From assembly GCA_035572335.1 (NCBI GenBank), contig DATNAW010000148.1, forward strand, positions 1 to 8,416: a stretch of 8,416 bases of DNA. The letters run 5' to 3'. The position numbers were made by a program, and so were the translations under genes. Source of the DNA: 66-474 sp035572335 (GTDB taxonomy: Bacteria > Pseudomonadota > Gammaproteobacteria > Xanthomonadales > Rhodanobacteraceae). Position 1 is the stretch's first letter. The number at the start of each line of letters is the position of its first letter. Positions 1-8,416 of the stretch are shown here, piece by piece. A model generated the notes under the pieces. That model saw nothing but the letters and a program-made list of their open reading frames with translations. It did no database searches and was not told the DNA's origin.

Positions 1-3473
<3,473 letters not shown>

Positions 3474-3476
3474 CGT

Positions 3477-4202
3477 TCAGTGCCCCTTGTCGAGCGCGGC
3501 GAACAACGCCTGCCGTTCGGCCGACAATTCATCCGCGGACGCCACGGTGTCCGCGAGCTCATCACGCACCAGTTCGCGAAAGCGCTGGCGCAATCGTTTG
3601 AGCGCCATGACGACGGTCAGCGGCCGCATCGACAGCTTGCGCCCGAGTTCGTCGTACTGTCCCGGCAGCGGTTCGCGCGTGAGGAACGGTTCCAGCGCCT
3701 CGCACATGTCGGCATGGCCGGTCTGGCGGGCCTCGGCGCGCAGGCGCTTCAGGCCGCGCGACAAGACCTCCAGCGCGAAGCTGCGCCGGTAAGCCTGTTC
3801 CGGTGAATCATCCGGCCCGAGTTCACTGCGGCTGCGCGCTTCCAGTTCGGCAAGCGGCGGTGCTTCGGGCGATCCTTCGCCACCGATCATTTCCCGCCAC
3901 TCGCCCGCGAGGAACACATTCAGTCGTGCCAGCAGCCATTCGCGAAAACGTCCGGGTGGCGAGCCGTGGCTGTCGCGCAAATCGGAAGCAATCCGTTGCA
4001 GGAAGACCTGCGTGATGTCCTGTGCGATTTCCTGCGGATGGCCGCAGCGGCGCACGTAGGCGTACACCGGATACCAGTAGCGGACGGCCAGCTCGGTCAG
4101 CGCATCGCGCGCGCCGTCGACGTGCGCGCCCTGCAGGCGGCACACCATCGACCAGCGGGTACGGGTGAAATCCGCAAGGGAATGGTCTGCGACGGGGCTC
4201 AT
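3477..4202 (-). CDS. ECF-type sigma factor, kinase-adjacent, altered region 2.2
   Basis: A 241-aa protein resembling the ECF sigma factors that carry an N-terminal TRWS motif (here TRTRWSMV, 13-20) and are often found beside Ser/Thr kinases. Region 2 covers about 35-105, with a PVYAYVRR helix, a core-binding segment IAQDITQVFLQRI (59-71) and RFREWLLARLNVFL (85-98). Region 4 covers about 182-215, with a helix-turn-helix around YDELGRKLSMRPLTVVMALK that should read the -35 box, followed by a charged tail to residue 241. In region 2.2 the usual D-A-E-D patch reads I-A-Q-D, so most of the acidic charge is missing, and Thr64 follows directly. Such loss is known in ECF sigma factors that need Thr phosphorylation to bind core polymerase; applying it here is inference. 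An AGGTGG ribosome site lies 9 nt before the ATG, and a candidate promoter lies 29 nt before it. The gene ends 3 nt before the kinase start, suggesting translational coupling. No anti-sigma gene is visible. Confidence 0.88.
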   Translation of the reverse strand: MSPVADHSLADFTRTRWSMVCRLQGAHVDGARDALTELAVRYWYPVYAYVRRCGHPQEIAQDITQVFLQRIASDLRDSHGSPPGRFREWLLARLNVFLAGEWREMIGGEGSPEAPPLAELEARSRSELGPDDSPEQAYRRSFALEVLSRGLKRLRAEARQTGHADMCEALEPFLTREPLPGQYDELGRKLSMRPLTVVMALKRLRQRFRELVRDELADTVASADELSAERQALFAALDKGH

Positions 4203-4231
4203 GGTCTCGATCCACCTGGCGGCGTCCCGTC

Positions 4232-4257
4232 ATTCGGGAAACGGCACCGACGATTAC
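4232..4257 (-). promoter_or_regulatory. Candidate ECF promoter, copy A, before the second sigma gene
   Basis: On the minus strand this reads GTAATCG, 13 variable bases, CCGAAT. The same two boxes at the same spacing occur at 5746-5771 and 6646-6671. Taking GTAATC as the -35 and GAAT as the -10 core gives a 16-nt spacer, normal for ECF promoters. The CCGAAT box ends 29 nt before the ATG, placing transcription start about 20 nt before the start codon and just ahead of the AGGTGG ribosome site. Copies A and B also share TTTCCCGAAT around the -10. The motif repetition is seen directly; promoter function is inferred. Confidence 0.68.
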
Positions 4258-4264
4258 GCAACGA

Positions 4265-4966
4265 TCATTGCGGCAGGCCCTGCATCGAACCGCGCAACGT
4301 CCGCAACTCCTCTTCCAGTTCCGTCCGGTTGGACGTGGTTTCCATCAGTTCCTCGCGCACCAGCTCGCGCAGCCGGTGACGCATTCGATGCACCGCCACG
4401 GCGAGGGTGTTGCGACGCAAATGCAGATCCTCGGCGGCGTGCGCGTACTCGGCTTCGTCCGGCCGCTCGATGAGGAACTCGCCGAGGCGCCGGAACAGTT
4501 CGAGTTTTCCGGCTTGTTCCGCTTCCTCGCGCAAGCGTGCAAGCGCGGCCCGCAACACGGCGTGCGCCCACTCGCGTTCGAAGGCGGCGTCCGGCGTATC
4601 ACCCGCGGGGTCCGCGCAGCCGGTGTCGTCGTCCAGCAGTTCGAAGCGGAAGGCGCCGCCACGTTTCAAGGTCGCGGCTTCGGCGTCGGAATCGATCAGG
4701 AAACGCTTCAGCGCGGTCAGCAGGAATGAACGGAAGCGCCCGCGTTGCGGATCCGCGGACGAATACCATGCGCGCTCCAGGAAGCGCGCGAAAAAAGCCT
4801 GGGTCAGATCTTCGGCGGCATCGGCGGAATAGCCGCGAAAACGCACGAACGCGAGCACGGGTGGACGGTAGGTGCGGCACAACTGTTCGAGCGCCGCGCG
4901 CGCATCGCCGGCCTCGCCGCGGGCACGCAACACCACGCTCCAACGCGTAGTCTCGAATCGGCCCAT
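4265..4966 (-). CDS. ECF-type sigma factor (paralogue of the downstream one)
   Basis: A 233-aa protein with the same architecture as the downstream sigma factor: N-terminal ETTRWSVVLRA (5-15), region 2 with YRPPVLAFVRF (33-43) and AAEDLTQAFFARFLER (50-65), RFRSFLLTALKRFL (77-90), a variable acidic linker, then region 4 with DLHLRRNTLAVAVHRMRHRL (180-199) and LRELVREEL, ending in a charged tail. It retains the E-D acidic pair in region 2.2 that the neighbouring paralogue has partly lost, so it may bind core RNA polymerase without modification. The shared motifs point to duplication followed by divergence, but identity is moderate and they may recognise different promoters. The start is supported by GAGG 5 nt upstream of the ATG. 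The upstream gap is 84 nt and the downstream gap 62 nt. I find no copy of the GTAATCG/CCGAAT motif before this gene, so it may be read from the promoter before the upstream 214-aa gene. Confidence 0.86.
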   Translation of the reverse strand: MGRFETTRWSVVLRARGEAGDARAALEQLCRTYRPPVLAFVRFRGYSADAAEDLTQAFFARFLERAWYSSADPQRGRFRSFLLTALKRFLIDSDAEAATLKRGGAFRFELLDDDTGCADPAGDTPDAAFEREWAHAVLRAALARLREEAEQAGKLELFRRLGEFLIERPDEAEYAHAAEDLHLRRNTLAVAVHRMRHRLRELVREELMETTSNRTELEEELRTLRGSMQGLPQ

Positions 4967-4987
4967 CCGCGCCTCAGGAACCCGGCG

Positions 4988-5004
4988 GGCGCGCCGCGCG
5001 CGCC
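4988..5004. other. Short GC-only inverted repeat between the 214-aa gene and the first sigma gene
   Basis: Arms GGCGCGC (4988-4994) and GCGCGCC (4998-5004) surround a 3-base loop. There is no following T-run. It lies 46 nt past the stop of the upstream gene and 21 nt before the sigma start codon. It could slow transcription or partly terminate it, but in DNA this GC-rich it could also be chance. Confidence 0.3.
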
Positions 5005-5050
5005 TGTTGCGGAGGCATTATGCATGAAAGAAACCCCATGCAACGCATGC

Positions 5051-5695
5051 TCAGCTCACCCGGAACACTTCCGCATTTCCGCCCCGCGCATGGCCGGCAC
5101 CGCGACGGATCATGCGCTCCAGGCGAATTTCTTCGCTGCGCTCGAGCGCCCAGCGTTCGCGATCGATGTCCACCGCCGCGACGGGAACCCCGAGGCGCTG
5201 CGCCTCGGCCGTGCGGTAGCGGCAGAAGTCGGCGTATTCATCCAGTTCGGCGCGCAGACCTTCCATGGACATGTCGACCAGCAACGCACGATCGAGGCCG
5301 CCGACCGCCGGCACGTCCAGCGGCACCAGCGCCACCGGCCCGTCCAGGTAGCCGATCAGGTCCTGCATCCGCCCGACCACGGCGGGATCGACGACCCAGC
5401 CGGCATCCTGCAGGATCGCGCGGACCTCGCCGGCGCGGCGCATCCGGATCTGGATGAAGCGCGATTCGTTGCCCTGGCCCACGGCGCGCGCGAGCCGCCG
5501 AGCCGCCGCCGCAACCTGCTCGGCGCCGAGCGCCGGCGTGCCGGGCGCGATGCGCTGCGCGCACTGGTTGAACACGCGCAGGTCGTCATCGCCGAACTGC
5601 AAAGTCACTTCATCGTGCGTGAAAATGCCCGAGCGCTCGGGGTCGAGGTCGAGGCGCACGCAGGTCCGGTTGAATTCATCGTTGACGGTTGGCAT
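5051..5695 (-). CDS. Unrecognised soluble 214-aa protein, possibly with YkvA/DUF1232-like segment
   Basis: I do not recognise this protein with confidence. It has no signal peptide or membrane helix and is rich in acidic and arginine residues, so it is probably cytoplasmic. The first 45 residues look beta-rich (VRLDLDPERSGIFTHDEVTL), the middle (55-100) is helical and alanine/arginine-rich, and residues about 110-165 contain DLIGYLDGPVALVPLDVPAV followed by GGLD and LRAELDEYADFCRYR. That spacing of leucine/aspartate/proline turns followed by an E..Y..F.R helix reminds me of DUF1232 (YkvA-like) proteins. This is a weak, from-memory resemblance. The last 35 residues form a charged helix and then a glycine-rich tail. 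The ATG at 5695 has GGAG 7 nt upstream, a good ribosome site. It lies between the phosphatase and the sigma factors on the same strand and has its own candidate promoter, so it probably serves the same signalling module, perhaps as a target or adaptor. That role is inferred from position only. Confidence 0.8.
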   Translation of the reverse strand: MPTVNDEFNRTCVRLDLDPERSGIFTHDEVTLQFGDDDLRVFNQCAQRIAPGTPALGAEQVAAAARRLARAVGQGNESRFIQIRMRRAGEVRAILQDAGWVVDPAVVGRMQDLIGYLDGPVALVPLDVPAVGGLDRALLVDMSMEGLRAELDEYADFCRYRTAEAQRLGVPVAAVDIDRERWALERSEEIRLERMIRRGAGHARGGNAEVFRVS

Positions 5696-5712
5696 GTCGA
5701 TGCTCCGAAGGT

Positions 5713-5744
5713 GGAAACGCGCGGCATGTGCCGCGTCCGTTTCC
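5713..5744. other. Two-part inverted repeat (hairpin) in the leader of the 214-aa gene
   Basis: The outer arms GGAAAC (5713-5718) and GTTTCC (5739-5744) enclose perfect inner arms CGCGGCA (5720-5726) and TGCCGCG (5729-5735) with a 2-base loop. The RNA of either strand could fold into a long hairpin with a small internal bulge. No T-run follows on either strand, so it is not a standard intrinsic terminator. It lies between promoter copy B and the ribosome site GGAG, so it may be an RNA stability or attenuation element or a protein-binding site. Confidence 0.5.
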
Positions 5745-5745
5745 T

Positions 5746-5771
5746 ATTCGGGAAATCGTGCCGGCGATTAC
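5746..5771 (-). promoter_or_regulatory. Candidate ECF promoter, copy B, before the 214-aa gene
   Basis: The minus strand carries GTAATCG, 13 bases, CCGAAT, matching copies A and C in both boxes and in spacing. It begins only 5 nt after the phosphatase stop codon, so it fills the gap between phosphatase and 214-aa gene. The -10 box ends 50 nt before the ATG at 5695. Transcripts from here could cover the 214-aa gene and then the first sigma gene, which lacks its own copy. Immediately downstream is an inverted repeat (5713-5744) that would lie at or near the 5' end of the RNA. Confidence 0.68.
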
Positions 5772-5776
5772 GGACG

Positions 5777-6565
5777 CTACGCAGAGTGCGACGCGTCGGG
5801 CTCCATCGCCGGCCGGCGCAACACCCGCCGCAGCGAATGCATCAGGCGATTGCCGCCCGCCCTCGCAACGAGCATGGTGTAGTTGTCGCGCGGTTTGCGC
5901 GCTTCGACGAGCGCGAGGCATGCGGCGGAAAATTGTTTGGGCTTGCGGGAATCCTTCGCGATATCCCCGAGGTCGTACGGTTCGAGCACGCCATAAGCAC
6001 CATCGGTCGCCAGCACCAGCCAATCACCGGCGTCCACGCTGCGACGGATTTCCTGCACCACCGGCTCCCCCGGAATGCCGATGGCACTCTCCAGGATGTA
6101 CTTGCGCGGGTAACTCGAAAGACCGACCACCGAAAGACGCCCTTCATTGAAAAGGCGCTGCGCCTCGGAATGGTCTTCGGTCAACTGTTCCGCGCCGTCG
6201 CGGTCCACCACGTAGAGCCGTGAATCGCCGCAGTGCGCAGCTATCAGTTCGTCACCACGCACCCCCATCACGGTCAGCGTCGTCGCCATCGAGCGGTCTT
6301 CCACGCTCTGCTTCTGCAAGGCCTGCAAGCCGCGATGACTTTCCCGCACCAGCCCGACGAGTTCCGCCGCACCGAGGTCCGGGCGCAGTGCGTGCGTCTT
6401 CATGAAGTCGACGACGTAGCTGGACGCGTGCGCGCCGCCGCCCATTCCCCCGAGCCCGTCCGCCACGGCCGCGAAAAACGTTTCGCCCGCCCACCAGGAG
6501 GCATAGCTGTCTTCGTTGGCCTGGCGCGCGCCGATTTTCGAGAATGCTGCCGCGTCACCGATCAC
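5777..6565 (-). CDS. PP2C-family (PPM) Ser/Thr protein phosphatase
   Basis: A 262-aa protein matching bacterial PP2C phosphatases (PppA/Stp type, about 240-260 aa), which remove phosphate from Ser/Thr using two or more metal ions. The motifs occur in order: RQANEDSY with Asp19, AVADGLGGMGGG with Asp36-Gly37, ATTLTVM (95-100), HCGDSRLY with Asp114, TEDHS with Asp131, LATDGAYGVL with Asp188, and RDNYTMLVAR with Asp227-Asn228. All expected metal-binding positions are present, so it should be active. There is no membrane segment; an arginine-rich tail (240-254) extends past the domain. The start codon is GTG, chosen because GGAGAG lies just upstream and the protein then begins at the usual distance before the first motif; no ATG start lies upstream on this strand before the promoter motif. 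It most likely opposes the kinase encoded at the end of the same gene run, resetting kinase, sigma factor or other targets. A candidate ECF promoter lies 80 nt before the start. Confidence 0.92.
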   Translation of the reverse strand: MIGDAAAFSKIGARQANEDSYASWWAGETFFAAVADGLGGMGGGAHASSYVVDFMKTHALRPDLGAAELVGLVRESHRGLQALQKQSVEDRSMATTLTVMGVRGDELIAAHCGDSRLYVVDRDGAEQLTEDHSEAQRLFNEGRLSVVGLSSYPRKYILESAIGIPGEPVVQEIRRSVDAGDWLVLATDGAYGVLEPYDLGDIAKDSRKPKQFSAACLALVEARKPRDNYTMLVARAGGNRLMHSLRRVLRRPAMEPDASHSA

Positions 6566-6645
6566 CGTCGCTCTCCGGGCCTGTTTTCCGCCGACGCGGC
6601 CGACACCGTCCCCGCACCGCGCGGATGCGGGCTTTCCCGGGATTC

Positions 6646-6671
6646 ATTCGGTGGATTGCGGCGGCGATTAC
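6646..6671 (-). promoter_or_regulatory. Candidate ECF promoter, copy C, before the phosphatase gene
   Basis: The minus strand carries GTAATCG, 13 bases, CCGAAT, identical in boxes and spacing to copies A and B, while the 13-base spacer and flanks differ. The -10 box ends 80 nt before the GTG start, implying an untranslated leader of about 70 nt. Its -35 side abuts three tandem 15-bp repeats. As the most upstream copy it could drive the whole leftward gene run. Confidence 0.65.
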
Positions 6672-6672
6672 A

Positions 6673-6717
6673 CATTGTCGTAAATCGGGTTGCTGCAAAT
6701 CGGGCCGCTGCAAATCG
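6673..6717. repeat. Three tandem 15-bp direct repeats in the phosphatase/parC divergent region
   Basis: On the minus strand the units read CGATTTGCAGCGGCC (6717-6703), CGATTTGCAGCAACC (6702-6688) and CGATTTACGACAATG (6687-6673). The first two differ at two bases; the third keeps CGATTT and part of the rest. They end one base before the -35 box of copy C, so they are placed like an activator or repressor array for the phosphatase promoter, although they could equally act on parC. Function is unknown. Confidence 0.6.
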
Positions 6718-6848
6718 CGTGACAGCCATGGCGTATTGTGGACACCGTTGGGCAGACGATCGTAGCCCAACGCGTGCATTGCGGCGCGCATCCCGCGACA
6801 ATTCCCCGATTCGAAACCCAGCCCGGTCTCGTCCGGTTACGGATAGCC

Positions 6849-8416
6849 ATGACATCGTTGCAAACCAACTTCGAACAAATCCCGCTGCGCGAGTACGCCG
6901 AGCGCGCCTACCTCGACTATTCGATGTACGTGGTGCTGGATCGCGCGTTGCCCTTCATCGGCGACGGCCTCAAACCCGTGCAGCGTCGCATCGTGTACGC
7001 GATGAGCGAGCTGGGCCTGGCCGCCACGTCCAAGCCGAAGAAATCTGCCCGCACCGTCGGTGACGTGATCGGCAAGTTCCATCCGCATGGCGACACATCG
7101 GTATACGAGGCGATGGTGCTGATGGCACAATCGTTCTCGTACCGCTACCCGCTGATCGACGGCCAGGGCAATTTCGGTTCGTCGGACGATCCGAAATCGT
7201 TCGCGGCGATGCGCTACACCGAGTCGCGGCTGACGCCGATCGCAGAATTGCTGCTCGGCGAATTGCCTATGGGCACGGTCGACTGGGCACCGAACTTCGA
7301 CGGCACGCTGAAGGAACCGTCGTGGCTGCCGGCGCGGATGCCGCACGTGCTGCTGAACGGTTCCACCGGCATCGCGGTCGGCATGGCCACCGACATTCCG
7401 CCGCACAACCTGCGCGAAGTCACGGCCGCGTGCATCCATTTGCTGGACGAACCTTCCGCGAGCATCGCGGACCTGTGCGAACACATCAAGGCGCCGGATT
7501 TTCCGACCTCGGCCGAAATCATCACGCCGCGCAATGAACTCGCGGCCATGTACGCGACCGGCAACGGCTCGGTGCGCTGCCGCGCGGTGTACGTGGAGGA
7601 ACGCGGCAACATCGTGCTGACCGCGCTGCCGCACCAGGTTTCGCCTGCGAAGATCATCGAGCAGATCGCTGCGCAGATGCGCGCCAAGAAACTGCCGATG
7701 CTGGAGGACCTGCGCGACGAATCCGACCACGAGAACCCGGTGCGGCTGGTGCTGATTCCGCGCTCGAATCGCGTCGACACCGACGCGATGATGCAACACC
7801 TGTTCGCGACGACCGATCTGGAAAAGAGCTTCCGCGTCAACCTCAACATGATCGGGCTGGATGGCCGGCCGCAGGTCAAGACGCTGAAGCAGATCCTCGA
7901 GGAATGGCTGCGCTTCCGTTCCGACACGGTGACGAAACGCCTGCAGCACCGCCTCGAAAAAGTCGAACGCCGCCTGCACCTGCTGGAAGGCCTGCGCATC
8001 GCGTTCCTCAACCTCGACGAAGTGATCCGTATCGTCCGCCATGAGGACGAACCGAAGCCGGCGCTGATCAAACGTTTCAAGTTGAGCGAAGAACAGGCCG
8101 ACTACATCCTCGAAACCAAGTTGCGGCAACTTGCGCGGCTCGAGGAGATGAAGCTCAATGCCGAGGGCGACGCGCTGGAAGAGGAACGCGCGAAGATCGA
8201 GGTAACGCTGAATTCCAAGGCGCGCCTGAAGACGCTGATCAAGCAGGAACTGAAGGCCGACGCCGAGAAATACGGCGACGCGCGCCGTTCGCCGCTGGTC
8301 GAACGCGCGGCCGCGCAGGCGCTGGATGAGAGCGAGCTGGTCGTCTCCGAGCCCGTGACCGTGGTGCTCAGCGAAAAAGGCTGGGCGCGCTCCGCCAAGG
8401 GCCACGATGTCGATGC
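6849..8416 (+). CDS. parC: DNA topoisomerase IV subunit A (3' end beyond window)
   Basis: The N-terminal 522 residues of ParC, the DNA-cleaving subunit that with ParE decatenates daughter chromosomes. The sequence opens with a characteristic IPLREYAERAYLDYSMYVVL, then DGLKPVQRRIVYAMSELGL (39-57), KKSARTVGDVIGKFHPHGD (64-82), DGQGNFGS (104-111), and the active-site tyrosine Tyr123 in AAMRYTESRL. MSELGLAATSKPKKSA and FSYRYP at these positions favour ParC over GyrA. The quinolone-resistance region reads GDTSVYE, so Thr83 sits where E. coli ParC has Ser80, and Glu87 matches Glu84. A long coiled-coil region is visible at about 350-480. The C-terminal beta-pinwheel (family length about 740-750 aa) is outside the window. 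The ATG at 6849 has only a modest ribosome site (GGATAG, 2 nt spacing), but the N-terminus aligns with the family start. It is divergent from the signalling genes and functionally unrelated to them. Confidence 0.97.
   Translation, partial: MTSLQTNFEQIPLREYAERAYLDYSMYVVLDRALPFIGDGLKPVQRRIVYAMSELGLAATSKPKKSARTVGDVIGKFHPHGDTSVYEAMVLMAQSFSYRYPLIDGQGNFGSSDDPKSFAAMRYTESRLTPIAELLLGELPMGTVDWAPNFDGTLKEPSWLPARMPHVLLNGSTGIAVGMATDIPPHNLREVTAACIHLLDEPSASIADLCEHIKAPDFPTSAEIITPRNELAAMYATGNGSVRCRAVYVEERGNIVLTALPHQVSPAKIIEQIAAQMRAKKLPMLEDLRDESDHENPVRLVLIPRSNRVDTDAMMQHLFATTDLEKSFRVNLNMIGLDGRPQVKTLKQILEEWLRFRSDTVTKRLQHRLEKVERRLHLLEGLRIAFLNLDEVIRIVRHEDEPKPALIKRFKLSEEQADYILETKLRQLARLEEMKLNAEGDALEEERAKIEVTLNSKARLKTLIKQELKADAEKYGDARRSPLVERAAAQALDESELVVSEPVTVVLSEKGWARSAKGHDVD

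Larger units (their letters stand above)
6566..6848. other. Divergent intergenic region between phosphatase and parC
   Basis: A 283-bp gap with no convincing gene. Leftward it holds promoter copy C and the phosphatase ribosome site GGAGAG. In the middle it holds the tandem 15-bp repeats. The parC-proximal 120 bp have no clear sigma-70 promoter that I can support; TATTGT at 6734-6739 could be a -10 but lacks a good -35. The region must contain the parC start signals, unless parC is read from elsewhere. Confidence 0.6.

Noticed and set aside
4988..5004. Intrinsic terminator after the 214-aa gene
   Set aside because: The GC stem is real but no T-run follows on either strand, so I list it only as an inverted repeat.
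4967..5050. Promoter motif upstream of the first sigma gene
   Set aside because: I looked for GTAATCG/CCGAAT here and found only a loose CATAATGC with no matching second box.
4745..6223. A 492-codon plus-strand open frame
   Set aside because: It crosses three well-supported minus-strand genes and their intergenic promoters, has no recognisable domain, and reads as an Arg/His/Ala-rich shadow.
6790..6846. Possible further copy of the promoter motif just before parC (CGTAACCG ... TTTCGAAT on the minus strand)
   Set aside because: The boxes are degenerate, the spacing is longer than 13 nt, and no gene starts downstream at a fitting distance.
6837..8405. A 522-codon minus-strand open frame opposite parC
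   Set aside because: It is antisense to unmistakable ParC sequence, with composition typical of antisense frames.

Overview
This is GC-rich DNA in which the strong third-position GC bias opens long spurious reading frames on the opposite strand. The clearest phylogenetic marker is a proteobacterial-type parC (topoisomerase IV subunit A) at the right edge. Together with the signalling genes, it suggests a gammaproteobacterium, perhaps of the Xanthomonadales/Rhodanobacteraceae. That placement is an inference, not a proof.

Layout: five genes run leftward on the minus strand, and a divergent parC runs rightward. In transcription order the minus-strand genes are: a PP2C-family protein phosphatase (6565-5777, GTG start); an unrecognised 214-aa soluble protein with a possible YkvA/DUF1232-like segment (5695-5051); a first ECF-type sigma factor (4966-4265); a second, paralogous ECF-type sigma factor (4202-3477); and, 3 nt further on, a large membrane-anchored Ser/Thr kinase with a beta-propeller C-terminal region (3473 to beyond base 1). 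The kinase is the largest gene in the window and is cut by the left edge. parC starts at 6849 and is cut by the right edge.

The five leftward genes look like one phospho-signalling module: kinase, opposing phosphatase, and two sigma factors as the likely transcriptional output. The second sigma factor has lost most of the acidic patch in region 2.2 and sits directly before the kinase. Both traits recall ECF sigma factors that are activated by Ser/Thr phosphorylation.

The most notable non-coding signal is a bipartite motif, GTAATCG-N13-CCGAAT, found three times on the minus strand with identical spacing. It lies upstream of the phosphatase, the unknown gene and the second sigma factor. It is most simply read as a dedicated ECF-type promoter used by one of the sigma factors encoded here, which would make the module self-regulating. 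Beside the copy upstream of the phosphatase are three tandem 15-bp repeats in the parC/phosphatase divergent region. I see no rRNA, tRNA, CRISPR array, transposase or clear rho-independent terminator.
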